A stretch of DNA of 49,832 nt from an uncultured Alphaproteobacteria bacterium (GCA_943787175.1 CALSLK010000035.1:1-49832), one strand, 5' to 3'. Counted from the stretch's first letter, positions 26,462 through 36,400 are shown. Notes: generated from the sequence alone by a model not told the origin. A program made the numbers and translations.

Positions 26462-26483
26462 CCGCAGATTGACCTCATGCCTT

Positions 26484-29237
26484 ATGCGCTGGCTGCCCGT
26501 CACGCTGGTGCTGGTGGTTTGTTCCGCATCGCATGCCCTGGCACAGGAACGGATTCTGAGCTTTGATTCAACGCTCACGATTGAAACCGACGGGAGCGTC
26601 ACCGTGACCGACGTCATCGTGATTCAGGATGGCGCGGACGCCTTGATGCACGGTTTCAGTCGGGATTTTCGCTTAACCCAGGTCGCCGATGCCGGCATCT
26701 ACAGCCATACGCAGTTGGAGATCATCTCGGTCCTGATGGACGGTAACCCTGTCCCTTTTTCCCTGGAAAAAACTGAACTCGGGTGGCGCCTGAAGGCGAG
26801 AGAAGACGGCAATTATCTGATGTCCGGCAATTATGCCTTCACGATCACCTATCGCCTGTGGAACCAAGTAGCGTTCCGTGGAGAGAGCAATTCCCTTGTC
26901 TGGGACGTTACCGGATTCGATTGGCCGATACCCATCGGTGAGGCAAACGCACGGATTCAATTGCCCGCTGGCGCCGAAGTGACCGAGGCAGCAGCCGCCT
27001 TCGGCCCCGCAGACGACATGCTCACGATTCCCACCGCCTTACCGCAACAGGGCGTAATCACGGTGGCCCGGGAGAGAGTCCTGGTTCCAAGGGCCGGCCT
27101 GACCCTTGCCGTCGCGTGGCCGCAAGGATTTGTTGCCGAACCGAGGGTCATTGAAAGAGCCCCTTGGCTCGCGCCCAGTGAATCCGGATTCCTGATCATC
27201 CTGCTCGGTCTGCTCGCAAGTTCTGCTTACTATTTTGGTGTGTGGCACAAGATGGGCCGCGACCCGGAGAGCGAAACCGTCATCCCACGCTTCAGTCCGC
27301 CCGAGCGCCTTTCGCCGCTAGCCGCCGGCTTCTTGTGGCACCGTGGATTCGAAGGACGCTTCAGCGTGGAGCAGGCCTTCAGCGTCGCCCTGGTGAGTCT
27401 GGCAACGAAACACGCCATCAAGCTTGAAGAACAGGACGACGGCTTTTTACTGACCCAGCGTGAACGGCCGCGCATGCGCCTGTCGCGGGCAGAAAAGGTT
27501 CTGATGCGGCACCTGTTTCAGGGTGGTGCACAGTGTATTCTGCTCAAGTGGGCCTATGATTACAGGATAGACTTGGCCCTGGGTCACTTTGTATCTGCAG
27601 TCAGATCTAACCATCACGAGGTCTTCTGGCGGGACAATGTGAAACCCTGGTCAGTCGGCGTGGCAATCCTGCTGGCAAGCATCTTTCTGGCTTGGCTTGC
27701 CGACAAGAACATCGAAGGAATTATCTCCGCCGGATTCATCCTTGCCGTCTTCGGCATCGGTATGGTTGGCATGCTCTATCGGTTCGGTATTCCGGCTCAC
27801 AAGGTCCCCAACAATCTTATACGTGGGGAGCGTGTGACCATGCTCCTTCTACCTCTGGCCACCATCGTCGTGCTTGTACTGGGCTATGGCATGGTTGCTG
27901 GGCTGGTGGAGGATGTACCCGGTCCTGCCTTGATTGTGGCCGCGGCAGGTCTTGTGCAAGCATCTCTCTTTTTCTGGCTGATCAAGGCGCCAACTGTCGC
28001 TGGCAGCAAACTCATGAGCCGCATTGAGGGTTATCGCCTTTATCTGTCGGCAGCAGAATCACTACCCCTAGAGGCCCAGTCCCATGAGCCCGAACTGAAT
28101 GCGCAACTCTTTGAATTGCACCTACCCTATGCCATGGCACTGGGTGTCGCCGACACTTGGGAACACAGGTTCGAAGGCCTGACTCCCGACGGTGAGAGTA
28201 CCGACCATCCCGCAGCCTGGTATCACGGTGCCCTAATCAGCAAGGGGCTCGACGGCAGTTCTCTGGCGATGGAGAGGTCGTTGGTCGAAACAGTTGTTAC
28301 AGCAGCCCATCCCCCCACGATCATTCAAGGTCCGCGCAATCAGTCGAGAAGTCACCTGGTCAAGACCGAGATGGGGGCCAGCATGGCACATAAGCCCAGA
28401 CACTGGGGGAAGCGCATGATGATTCTGGTTTACCTCTCCGTCCCGTTCCTGCTGGTCGCAGGCGTGTTCTTCCTGATGAGCCAGCGCGCAACAGGATGGG
28501 ATGCGATGGGGCACGGCATCGGCGTCGGCTTTGCGCTGATGGCCTGGGGTGTGGTGATCATCGGGTTCCTGATCTGGCTCGTCATCCGCGACGGGCTGGT
28601 AGCAAGCAACATCATTCCGCTGATCATTCTGGGCGCTTTGGTCGGGGCCGCCGCATGGTGGGGTGCGAACCTGTGGAGCGACCACCGCACCTGTGCCCGC
28701 GACAGCGCGTTCTTCGAGGCCTATGCCCTGGCCGACATGGCCGGGCGCAAAACCATGCTGGACGAGAAGCCCGAAAGGCTTGCGGCCACCACACGGTGTG
28801 GGGACGAAGCACTCGACCTTGATCTTGGCTATGACATGTTTGATCCGCCTGTCCGCGATGATCCCGTCGAATTGGACCGGCTGGCCGCGTGGCAACTGTT
28901 GCTGGATCGGGGTTTGCCTGTGACTCGGGATCGCCTGTTCGGGACCGTGAACGATGCCGATGCGGGTCTGATGGCCATGCTGGTGGCGCGTCGCGTTGCC
29001 GATGGCGAGGCCGAGCCGGTTTCGGCGGAGCTGGCAGCCTGGACCATCCAGCAGATCGATATGGACCCCGACAGCCCCTACAACCAGCAGGCACCGGCCT
29101 ATCTTGCCATGCTGGCGACCTACCGGGATGCAGGACTGGACCTGTGCCAGGCGCCCAACACCAACGGCACGCTGATCCTGCAGATGCAGCGCAAGGATGT
29201 GCCCGAGGAATTCTGGAAGGACGCTGCCTGCAGCTAG
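26484..29237 (+). CDS. Second DUF2207 membrane protein with an extra C-terminal membrane domain
   Basis: A 917-residue protein. Residues 1-20 form a signal peptide (MRWLPVTLVLVVCSASHALA). The next 600 residues parallel the preceding protein: QERILSFDSTLTIETDGSVTVTD, KMGRDPESETVIPRF, RIEGYRLYLSAAES and LPYAMALGVADTWE. The Gly-rich tail is missing. Instead, from about residue 634 (an ATG at 28383) comes a different part with three membrane segments (MMILVYLSVPFLLVAGVFFLM and two more) and a Cys-containing soluble end of about 180 residues. This looks like a paralogue fused to a formerly separate gene. The start at 26484 is used because the open frame upstream only shadows the first DUF2207 gene. 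It ends one base before the tRNA. Confidence 0.82.
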   Translation: MRWLPVTLVLVVCSASHALAQERILSFDSTLTIETDGSVTVTDVIVIQDGADALMHGFSRDFRLTQVADAGIYSHTQLEIISVLMDGNPVPFSLEKTELGWRLKAREDGNYLMSGNYAFTITYRLWNQVAFRGESNSLVWDVTGFDWPIPIGEANARIQLPAGAEVTEAAAAFGPADDMLTIPTALPQQGVITVARERVLVPRAGLTLAVAWPQGFVAEPRVIERAPWLAPSESGFLIILLGLLASSAYYFGVWHKMGRDPESETVIPRFSPPERLSPLAAGFLWHRGFEGRFSVEQAFSVALVSLATKHAIKLEEQDDGFLLTQRERPRMRLSRAEKVLMRHLFQGGAQCILLKWAYDYRIDLALGHFVSAVRSNHHEVFWRDNVKPWSVGVAILLASIFLAWLADKNIEGIISAGFILAVFGIGMVGMLYRFGIPAHKVPNNLIRGERVTMLLLPLATIVVLVLGYGMVAGLVEDVPGPALIVAAAGLVQASLFFWLIKAPTVAGSKLMSRIEGYRLYLSAAESLPLEAQSHEPELNAQLFELHLPYAMALGVADTWEHRFEGLTPDGESTDHPAAWYHGALISKGLDGSSLAMERSLVETVVTAAHPPTIIQGPRNQSRSHLVKTEMGASMAHKPRHWGKRMMILVYLSVPFLLVAGVFFLMSQRATGWDAMGHGIGVGFALMAWGVVIIGFLIWLVIRDGLVASNIIPLIILGALVGAAAWWGANLWSDHRTCARDSAFFEAYALADMAGRKTMLDEKPERLAATTRCGDEALDLDLGYDMFDPPVRDDPVELDRLAAWQLLLDRGLPVTRDRLFGTVNDADAGLMAMLVARRVADGEAEPVSAELAAWTIQQIDMDPDSPYNQQAPAYLAMLATYRDAGLDLCQAPNTNGTLILQMQRKDVPEEFWKDAACS

Positions 29238-29238
29238 C

Positions 29239-29312
29239 TGGAGCGGGTGGAGGGAATCGAACCCTCGTCTAAAGCTTGGGAAGCTTTCGTTCTACCATTG
29301 AACTACACCCGC
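29239..29312 (-). tRNA. tRNA-Gly (anticodon CCC)
   Basis: On the minus strand the sequence starts GCGGGTGTAGTTCAATGGTA, with a 7-bp acceptor stem GCGGGTG/CACCCGC, anticodon stem AAAGC/GCTTT with loop TTCCCAA giving anticodon CCC, and T arm GAGGGTTCGATTCCCTC. The CCA end is encoded (TGG at 29239-29241 on the plus strand). It reads GGG codons and is very close in form to E. coli glyU. It converges on the end of the second DUF2207 gene. I see no attachment-site duplication or integrase beside it. Confidence 0.96.
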
Positions 29313-29383
29313 GCTGGAATGATCTATACGCTGTGGCATACGTAAGGATCAATACGGTACCCGACCCCCAGGAGAACAGCGCC

Positions 29384-29776
29384 ATGTATGAAGAAACCAC
29401 CCAAGGCGTGCGAGTCAGCGTGAATCCGGTCTATCTGGAAAACCAGAGCGAGCCCGAACGCGGCCATTATGTCTGGGCCTATCAGGTCACGATTGCCAAC
29501 GAGGGCGGCGAAACCGTGCAGTTGCTGACCCGCCACTGGAAGATCACCGACGGCAACGGCCAGCTTCACGAGGTCCAGGGCCCCGGTGTGGTGGGCGAAC
29601 AGCCGGTGCTTAAGCCCGGCGAACAGTTCGAATATACCTCTGGCACACCGCTGACGACGCCTTCGGGCATCATGGCGGGGACCTATCAGATGCAGAGTGC
29701 ATCGGGCGAAATGTTCGATGCCGTGGTGCCTGCGTTCTCTCTGGACAGCCCGCACGAAGCGCGCCAGGTCAATTGA
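29384..29776 (+). CDS. apaG: ApaG domain protein
   Basis: A 130-residue ApaG protein, a fibronectin-like beta fold linked in enterobacteria to cobalt/magnesium resistance, with an otherwise unclear role. Diagnostic parts are VWAYQVTIANEG, LLTRHWKITDGNG, EVQGPGVVGEQPVLKPGEQFEYTSG and MAGTYQM. The ATG at 29384 has GGAG 10 bases upstream; the longer frame from 29276 would run through the tRNA and is rejected. folE follows 60 bp downstream on the same strand. Confidence 0.95.
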   Translation: MYEETTQGVRVSVNPVYLENQSEPERGHYVWAYQVTIANEGGETVQLLTRHWKITDGNGQLHEVQGPGVVGEQPVLKPGEQFEYTSGTPLTTPSGIMAGTYQMQSASGEMFDAVVPAFSLDSPHEARQVN

Positions 29777-29836
29777 ACCCGGTGGCCTGCTAAGCTATGT
29801 CACGCGCTGCCGGTTGATCCCGGCGGCGCAACCAGG

Positions 29837-30457
29837 GTGGATGACGTGACCGACAAGGCAACCAAGCTGACCAAACCTTCGCGCGACGACGCCGAAGCGG
29901 CTGTGCGCACGCTGATCCAGTGGGCAGGCGACGATCCTGACCGCGAGGGCCTGCTGGCCACGCCCGAACGTGTGGTGCGCGCCTATGAGGAATGGTTTTC
30001 CGGCTATGGCGCCGATACCAGCAAGATCCTGGGCACAACGTTCGACGAGACCGACGGCTATGACGAGATGGTCACGCTGCGGAATGTGCGTTTTGAATCG
30101 CATTGCGAACACCACATGGCCCCGGTGATCGGACGCTGTCACATCGCCTATATGCCGCGCAGCCGTGTTGTGGGCATCTCCAAGCTGGCACGCATGGTGG
30201 AAGTTTATGCCAAGCGCCTGCAGATCCAGGAACGCCTGACGGCCCAGGTGGCCGATACCATCAATGCCGTGCTGGAACCCCGTGGCGTTGCCGTGGTGGT
30301 GGAAGCAACCCACCATTGCATGACGACACGCGGCATCCATAAGACCGGCGTCACCATGGTGACCAGCCGCATGCTGGGTGATTTCCGCACCAAATCAGCA
30401 ACACGCCGCGAGTTCCTGGCCCATATCGGCAATCCCGTCACATCCGAGATGTCCTGA
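29837..30457 (+). CDS. folE: GTP cyclohydrolase I (type IA, zinc)
   Basis: A 206-residue GTP cyclohydrolase I, which converts GTP to 7,8-dihydroneopterin triphosphate for folate synthesis. Zinc ligands are Cys90 and His93 in SHCEHH and Cys161 in [30 protein letters not shown] and [10 protein letters not shown] are conserved. The start is GTG at 29837 or, equally possible, GTG at 29846 (giving MTDK); no strong ribosome-binding site decides between them. No folate or pterin riboswitch is seen in the short upstream gap. Confidence 0.95.
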   Translation: MDDVTDKATKLTKPSRDDAEAAVRTLIQWAGDDPDREGLLATPERVVRAYEEWFSGYGADTSKILGTTFDETDGYDEMVTLRNVRFESHCEHHMAPVIGRCHIAYMPRSRVVGISKLARMVEVYAKRLQIQERLTAQVADTINAVLEPRGVAVVVEATHHCMTTRGIHKTGVTMVTSRMLGDFRTKSATRREFLAHIGNPVTSEMS

Positions 30458-30550
30458 AGTCGCCAGAGCGGATCGCAGGCGAATTGATGCAAGCGTGTGA
30501 AGATGTTCGAACTGGTGCAGGATCGGCTCCATGATTCGCGGTAACGCCTC

Positions 30551-32002
30551 TTGATCGACATTCGACCCATTCTGCAGGTCGCAGGCATCCTGCTGGCCAT
30601 GCTGGCTCTGGCGATGTTCCTGCCCATGATTGCCGACATCATCGAAGGCAACGATGACTGGCAGGTCTTTCTGGGTGCCGGTTTCCTGACGCTGTTTGTC
30701 GGCCTGTCGCTGTTCCTGACCAACCGGACGGGCACATCGGGCCTGACCGTGCGCCAGGCTTTTCTGATGACCGCGGTGATCTGGGTGGTGCTGTGCGCCT
30801 TTGCCGCGCTGCCCTTTGCCTTTGCCGATCTGGGGCTGAGTTACGTCGATGCCTTCTTCGAGGCGACTGCCGGGCTGACAACGACCGGCGCGACCGTGGT
30901 GACGGACCTGCAGAGCCGGCCGGTCGGCATTCTGTTGTGGCGGGCGCTGCTGCAATGGCTGGGCGGCATCGGTATCATCGTCACCGCGGTTGCCGTGCTG
31001 CCCATGCTCAAGATTGCGGGCATGCAGCTTTTCAGCACCGAATCGTCGGATCAGGAAAAGATGCTGCCACGCACGGCCCGCATCGCCGTCACCATCGCCA
31101 CGATCTATGCCGTCTTTTCCGTGCTGTGTTTCCTGTCCTACTGGGTTGCGGGCATGAAGCCCTTTGATGCGCTGGCCCATGCCATGACGACGGTTTCGAC
31201 CGCCGGGTTCTCGACCCACGACGAATCCATCGGCGTCTTCAACAGCCCGCGCATCGAGATCGTTGCGATGATCTTCATGATCTCGGGCGCGCTGCCGTTT
31301 GTGATCTATATGCAGATGGCGCGCGGCAGGTTCGTTCCGCTGTGGCGCGATGTGCAGGTCCGCCTGTTCATCTTCATCGTGTTGAGCGCCATCGGCCTGC
31401 TGACCCTGCAGCGCATGCTGGATGTCAATGTCGAGATGCCGTTTGGCGAAGTGCTGCTGGACGTCTCGTTCAACATCGTCGCGATTGCCACCACGACCGG
31501 CTATGCGACCGAGGACTTCAGCAGGTGGGGCGGCTTTGCCACGGCATTGTTCTTCATTCTGCTGTTCCTGGGCGGATGCACGGGATCGACAGCAGGCGGC
31601 ATCAAGATGTTCCGCGTCCATGTCATGGCAGCGACGCTCTATAACCAGCTGCGCCGCCTGACCCAGCCCCACGGTGTCTTTGTTGCCCATTACAACAAGG
31701 TGCAGATCAGCGACCAGGTGGCGCAATCGGTGACGACCTTTCTGGTCATCTTCATTGCCGGGTTCTTCCTGCTGACAGCAGGACTTGCCGCCCACAACCT
31801 GGACTTCATCACCAGTGCCTCAGGTGCCGCTGCGGCCCTGGGCAATATCGGACCGGGCCTGGGCCCGCTCATCGGTCCGGCGGGCAATTATGCGAGCCTG
31901 CCCGAATCGGCCAAGCTGCTGTTGTGCCTTGGCATGCTGCTGGGACGCCTGGAATTCTTCACGATCCTTGTTCTTCTGACCCCCCATTTCTGGAGAGAGT
32001 AA
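30551..32002 (+). CDS. trkH: TrkH family potassium uptake protein
   Basis: A 483-residue K+ transporter membrane subunit with the repeated pore-loop layout of the Trk/Ktr family: ATAGLTTTGATV in the first loop, TTVSTAGFSTHD in the second, IATTTGYATEDF in the third and SAAAALGNIGPGLG in the fourth. Each Gly marks the selectivity filter. It starts at a TTG (30551); the nearby ATG frames stop at once. It needs a TrkA-type cytosolic partner, which is not in the window. The last codon is 2 bp from the argE-like gene, and TrkH and the deacetylase are probably co-transcribed without shared function. Confidence 0.93.
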   Translation: MIDIRPILQVAGILLAMLALAMFLPMIADIIEGNDDWQVFLGAGFLTLFVGLSLFLTNRTGTSGLTVRQAFLMTAVIWVVLCAFAALPFAFADLGLSYVDAFFEATAGLTTTGATVVTDLQSRPVGILLWRALLQWLGGIGIIVTAVAVLPMLKIAGMQLFSTESSDQEKMLPRTARIAVTIATIYAVFSVLCFLSYWVAGMKPFDALAHAMTTVSTAGFSTHDESIGVFNSPRIEIVAMIFMISGALPFVIYMQMARGRFVPLWRDVQVRLFIFIVLSAIGLLTLQRMLDVNVEMPFGEVLLDVSFNIVAIATTTGYATEDFSRWGGFATALFFILLFLGGCTGSTAGGIKMFRVHVMAATLYNQLRRLTQPHGVFVAHYNKVQISDQVAQSVTTFLVIFIAGFFLLTAGLAAHNLDFITSASGAAAALGNIGPGLGPLIGPAGNYASLPESAKLLLCLGMLLGRLEFFTILVLLTPHFWRE

Positions 32003-32004
32003 CC

Positions 32005-33168
32005 ATGGCCGGCCAAACCATGACGACACGCCAGGTGATCGATCGCCTGATCGCCTTTGATACGACCAGCCGGCTTTCCAACATGGAACTGATCCACTGG
32101 GTTGCTGATTACCTGAAGGGCTGGGGCATCGAGAGTTCGCTGAGCAAGGGCGCCGACGACAGCAAGGCCAATCTGTTTGCCACGCTGGGGCCCAAGGGTG
32201 ACGGCGGCATCGTGCTGTCGGGCCACACAGACGTGGTGCCGGTGGACGGCCAGCCCTGGGACACCGATCCGTTCAAGGTGGTGGAAAAGGACGGCAAGCT
32301 TTACGGGCGCGGCACCAGCGACATGAAGAGCTTCATTGCCATTGCCCTGGCCCTGGTGCCTGAATTCCTGGAGCGCGGCCTGAAACGCCCGCTGCATCTG
32401 GCGCTGACCTTTGATGAAGAAGTCGGCTGCCTGGGTGTGCATCACCTGATCGAGGACGTGAAGAAACACGGGTTGCGCCCCGAGGCTGCGATCATCGGTG
32501 AACCCACCAACATGGAAGTGGTTGATGCCCACAAGGGTATTGCCGGATTCCGCACCACGTTCCGCGGCGTGCCTGCCCATTCCAGCATGACCCATATCGG
32601 CGTCAGCGCGACCCATTCGGCAGGCCGGTTCGTGGCCTTCCTGGATGACCTGTTCGAGGAATACCAGACACGCGCACGACCTGATCTGGGGTTCGTGCCG
32701 CCCTATACGACCATCCAGGTCGGCATCATGAATGGCGGCACGGCCAGCAACATCATCGCCCAGGACGCCATGGTGGACTGGCATTTCCGCACCATGCCGA
32801 CCGACGATCCCAAGGCAATCGAGGCGGCTGCACGGGAATACCTTGATGAACTCAAGGCCAAGCTGGCGGCCCAGCACCCCGACACCGACGTGGTAACGAC
32901 GGTGCGCTCGAACGTGCTGCCGCTCAAACCCGATGACGCCTCGCCCGCGACGCAACTTGCCCTGGCACTGACCGGTGCCAACGACACCCACCAGGCATCG
33001 TTTGCGACCGAGGCCGGCATCTTCCAGGCCAACGGCCTGCCTGCAGTGGTGTGCGGTCCCGGCGATATTGCCCAGGCACATCAGCCCAACGAGTTCATCA
33101 CCCTGGAACAGGTCGATGCCTGCACCGCGTTCCTGCAGCGTCTGATGGGGCGCATCTGCGAGCGGTAA
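32005..33168 (+). CDS. argE: Acetylornithine deacetylase (ArgE, M20 family)
   Basis: A 387-residue M20 peptidase that hydrolyses N-acetylornithine to ornithine plus acetate. Metal-binding motifs are SGHTDVVPVDGQPW, GRGTSDMKSFIA and TFDEEVGCLG, with EPTNMEVVDAHKG in the lid region; all fit the ArgE subfamily. A GGAGAGA motif lies just before the ATG at 32005. argF and argD lie 7 kb further on, on the other strand, so arginine genes are near but not in one operon. Another N-acyl amino acid is possible as substrate. Confidence 0.9.
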   Translation: MAGQTMTTRQVIDRLIAFDTTSRLSNMELIHWVADYLKGWGIESSLSKGADDSKANLFATLGPKGDGGIVLSGHTDVVPVDGQPWDTDPFKVVEKDGKLYGRGTSDMKSFIAIALALVPEFLERGLKRPLHLALTFDEEVGCLGVHHLIEDVKKHGLRPEAAIIGEPTNMEVVDAHKGIAGFRTTFRGVPAHSSMTHIGVSATHSAGRFVAFLDDLFEEYQTRARPDLGFVPPYTTIQVGIMNGGTASNIIAQDAMVDWHFRTMPTDDPKAIEAAAREYLDELKAKLAAQHPDTDVVTTVRSNVLPLKPDDASPATQLALALTGANDTHQASFATEAGIFQANGLPAVVCGPGDIAQAHQPNEFITLEQVDACTAFLQRLMGRICER

Positions 33169-33205
33169 ACTTGATGGGGTGACACAAATGAATGGAGACT
33201 GACCC

Positions 33206-34588
33206 ATGGACAAGACCGATCTCTGCTACCTGCCTGCTGTCGAACAGAAGGCGTTGCTGGACCGCAAAGAGGTCTCCGTCAGTGAGCTTGTGGATGCACA
33301 AAGTGCGCGGATCGAGAAACACAACGGGCATCTCAATGCCTTTGTCACGTTGCGACTGGATGAAGCACGCGACGAAGCCAGGGTGGCCGATGCCGAGCGC
33401 GCGAATGGCATGGCGCGGGGTGTGCTCCATGGATTGACCGTGGGCGTGAAGGACTGTTTCGCGACCAAGGGCATCCGCACGACCTTTGCCTCCAAGGCGT
33501 TCGAACATCATGTTCCAGAGTACGACCACCTGGTTGTGCAGCGCGAAAAGGCGCAGGGCGCGATCATCCTGGGCAAGCTCAACACGCCCGAATACACGAT
33601 GGCGTCGAACCTTTGCGACAACCCCGTATTCGGGCCGACACGCAGCCCCTATGGCAAAAACCGCGCGCCCGGCGCAAGCAGCGGCGGCAGCGGTGCTGCG
33701 CTGGCGGCCGGGCTCTGTTCCCTGGCGGATGGCTCCGACATCGGCGGGTCGGTGCGCAATCCCGCTGCCTGGAACAACATCGTGGGTCATCGCCCGACAT
33801 CGTGGATGATCCCCGACGTGCCCAATCCGCTGATGTGGCACAACATGAATACGCCAGGCCCCATGGCGCGCACGGTGGCTGATGCAGCACTCTTTCTGTC
33901 TGCGCTGGCCGGACCAGACCCGCGATCCCCGGTGGTGGTATCGGCACCCTTCCCGCCGGGATTGCCCGACCTTGCCATCGACATGAAGGGCTTGCGCGTG
34001 GGCTGGGGCAGCGATCACGGCTCGGTTACGCTTGATCCCGACGTTGCGGCGAACTTCGAGGCACAACGGGATGTGTTTGCCGGACTTGGTTGTGTGGTCG
34101 AGCAACGCGATCTCGACCTGACCGATCTGGAAGGCCCCTATGGCGTGCTCGCCTATCAGCGTGTGTCACGCGAGGTGGAACCCGCAGTGGGCCGTGGTCT
34201 CGATAGCGGCCTTGAGGCCCATTACCACCAGACCCGTGCAGAAACCGGTGCTGCTCTGATGGATGCCGAAACAAGGCGCCATCGTCTCTGGAATGACGTT
34301 GCGCTGGCCTTTGCCGAACATGATGTTCTGGTCTGGCCCGACGATCCCATCGACGCCTTTGCCTTTGACGACGAAGAAGCCAGCCAGGCGATGGACTGGA
34401 CCTATCTCTACGCCTCACCGATGCTGGGTTTGCCCACAATCACCGTTCCCTGCGGTTTCTCGCCGTCGGGTTCACCACGCGGCCTTCAGATTCTGGGTCG
34501 CCCCGGCACCGACCTGCTGATCCTTCAGATTGCCCAGGCCTATGAAACTGCCACCGGTTTTGGAAAAATGCGGCCAAATCTGGACTAA
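33206..34588 (+). CDS. Amidase signature family hydrolase
   Basis: A 460-residue amidase signature enzyme. The Ser-Ser-Lys triad is visible: Lys82 in VGVKDCF, the cis Ser in the Gly-Ser-Ser-Gly motif of residues 155-160, and the nucleophile Ser182 in GSDIGGSVRNPA. It is a free-standing amidase, not GatA, because no gatC or gatB is beside it and several GatA-typical segments are missing. It precedes a Tat-exported substrate-binding protein by about 180 bp, so the two may act on an imported amide or peptide-like compound, as inference. Confidence 0.9.
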   Translation: MDKTDLCYLPAVEQKALLDRKEVSVSELVDAQSARIEKHNGHLNAFVTLRLDEARDEARVADAERANGMARGVLHGLTVGVKDCFATKGIRTTFASKAFEHHVPEYDHLVVQREKAQGAIILGKLNTPEYTMASNLCDNPVFGPTRSPYGKNRAPGASSGGSGAALAAGLCSLADGSDIGGSVRNPAAWNNIVGHRPTSWMIPDVPNPLMWHNMNTPGPMARTVADAALFLSALAGPDPRSPVVVSAPFPPGLPDLAIDMKGLRVGWGSDHGSVTLDPDVAANFEAQRDVFAGLGCVVEQRDLDLTDLEGPYGVLAYQRVSREVEPAVGRGLDSGLEAHYHQTRAETGAALMDAETRRHRLWNDVALAFAEHDVLVWPDDPIDAFAFDDEEASQAMDWTYLYASPMLGLPTITVPCGFSPSGSPRGLQILGRPGTDLLILQIAQAYETATGFGKMRPNLD

Positions 34589-34769
34589 ATGTCGCGTTTG
34601 TCGCAGTCTCGCCCCATTCTTAGAGGAAGCTCAGGTCATAACGGTGCCAAATGGCGCATGCGCTCAATTCATGAAAAGTCTCGACTCTTCGGTTTGATTG
34701 AGGGGATGCTGTCATTAAGTATCGAGACAGGGGCATCTGTCCGAACGGAAACATGCCAAGGGAGGCATC

Positions 34770-36377
34770 ATGACGACACTAGAACAACTTAAGCTGGCTG
34801 CACTTGACGGTCGCATCAATCGCCGCGATTTCGTCAAGCAGTCGACGGCTCTGGGCCTGACGGTCGCAGCTGCGGGAACCCTGGCCAACAGCGTTGCGCT
34901 GGCCGAAGAGCCCCAGAAGGGCGGCAACTATCGTGTTGCCCTGGACGACGGCAACACCACTGACAGCATCGATCCGGCAACCTATGAAGGAAGCTTTCAG
35001 ATCGGTCAGGCACGTGTCTTCGGCAACTATCTGACCGAAATCACACCTGACAACGTGGCCGGTCCCGATCTGGCTGAAAGCTGGGAAGCCAACGCCGATG
35101 CGACCAGCTGGACCTTCAACCTGACCAAGGGTGTTGAATTCCACAACGGCAAGACGGTTACAGCCACCGATGTCGTTGACTCGCTCAACCACCATCGCGG
35201 CCCGGATTCCACATCAGGCGGCAGCGCGCTGCTGGCCAACATCACCGACCTCGTGGCCGTGGATGCCAACACCGTGCGCATCGACCTCGAAAGTGGCAGC
35301 GCGGATATGCCTTATGTGATGACCGATTATCACATGCTGGTTTTGCCGTCGGACGGCGAAGGCAACCTTGACGTCAGCGGCATCGGAACGGGCCCCTATG
35401 TGCTCGACAGCTTCGAGCCGGGCATCGAGTCGATTTTCCATCGCAATCCGAACTACTTCAAGGAAGGCAAGGCCAACTTTGAATCGGTCGAGTATCACGC
35501 CGTGGCCGATGCCAATGCGCGTGAATCGGGCCTGGTAACAGGTCAGTTCGACTCGATCATCTCGGTCGACACCAAGACGGTCGACTTCCTGGCCCAAAAT
35601 CCCGGTGTACGCGTCGACGAAGTGGCCAGTGGCGCCCATGCCACGCTTGCCATGCATATCGATGTTGCGCCGTTTGACGACAACAATGTGCGCATGGCGC
35701 TGAAGTACGGCATGGATCGCCAGGGCGCGGTTGATGTGGTGCTGCGCGGTCATGGCACGATCGGTAACGACCATCCGGTCGCACCGACTATGCCGTATTA
35801 CGACGCCGATCAGGAACAGCGTATGTACGATCCTGACAAGGCCATGTGGTACCTCAAGCAGTCGGGTCTGGATTCACTCGCGGTCAAGTTCTCGACCTCC
35901 GACGTTCCCTTCCCCGGTGGTGTCGATTTCTCCGTGCTGTATCAGGAGAAGGCCAAGGCAGCCGGCATCGAACTTGATGTCGTGCGTGAATCGGCTGACG
36001 GTTACTGGTCAAACGTCTGGCTCGTCCAGCCGTTCTCGCTGGTGGCCTGGGGCGCACGTCCCACGCCTGACATGATCCTGTCGCTGGCCTATGCCGGTGG
36101 TGCTGCATGGAACGAGACCCATCTCGACAACGCACGCCTGAACGAGATTCTCGTTGAGGCCCGTGCTGAGCTCGACGATGCCAAGCGTGCCGAGATGTAT
36201 GCCGAAGCACAGATGATCGTGAGCAACGAAGGCGGCACGATCGTTCCGTTCTTCACAAACTATCTGTTTGCTTCGACCCCCAACCTGGTTCGCGCCAGCG
36301 AAGGACTCTCGGGCGACTGGACATTGGACGGCTACCGTTCAGCAGAACGCTGGTGGTATTCCGCCGATTCAGCCTGA
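34770..36377 (+). CDS. Tat-exported ABC transporter substrate-binding protein, family 5
   Basis: A 535-residue periplasmic binding protein of the oligopeptide/dipeptide type (SBP family 5). The N-terminus has a twin-arginine motif (RRDFVK, residues 18-23) and a hydrophobic stretch ending ANSVALA, so it would be exported folded. Conserved parts include LAESWEANADATSWTF and GVEFHNGKTVTATDVVDSL. No permease or ATPase genes follow, since a strong terminator comes 24 bp after the stop; it is an orphan binding protein in this window. GGGAGG precedes the ATG at 34770. Confidence 0.93.
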   Translation: MTTLEQLKLAALDGRINRRDFVKQSTALGLTVAAAGTLANSVALAEEPQKGGNYRVALDDGNTTDSIDPATYEGSFQIGQARVFGNYLTEITPDNVAGPDLAESWEANADATSWTFNLTKGVEFHNGKTVTATDVVDSLNHHRGPDSTSGGSALLANITDLVAVDANTVRIDLESGSADMPYVMTDYHMLVLPSDGEGNLDVSGIGTGPYVLDSFEPGIESIFHRNPNYFKEGKANFESVEYHAVADANARESGLVTGQFDSIISVDTKTVDFLAQNPGVRVDEVASGAHATLAMHIDVAPFDDNNVRMALKYGMDRQGAVDVVLRGHGTIGNDHPVAPTMPYYDADQEQRMYDPDKAMWYLKQSGLDSLAVKFSTSDVPFPGGVDFSVLYQEKAKAAGIELDVVRESADGYWSNVWLVQPFSLVAWGARPTPDMILSLAYAGGAAWNETHLDNARLNEILVEARAELDDAKRAEMYAEAQMIVSNEGGTIVPFFTNYLFASTPNLVRASEGLSGDWTLDGYRSAERWWYSADSA

Positions 36378-36400
36378 GGCTGATTGCCAAACTGATGAGA

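Noticed and set aside
26193..26483. Upstream extension of the second DUF2207 frame
   Set aside because: It only reads the end of the first DUF2207 gene in another frame; a proper signal peptide starts at 26484.
29777..29836. Possible riboswitch before folE
   Set aside because: The gap is only 60 bp and shows no conserved riboswitch core.
30395..31795. Minus-strand frame of 466 codons opposite trkH
   Set aside because: Its content is His/Gln/Asp-rich mirror sequence of a membrane protein gene, with no recognisable domain.
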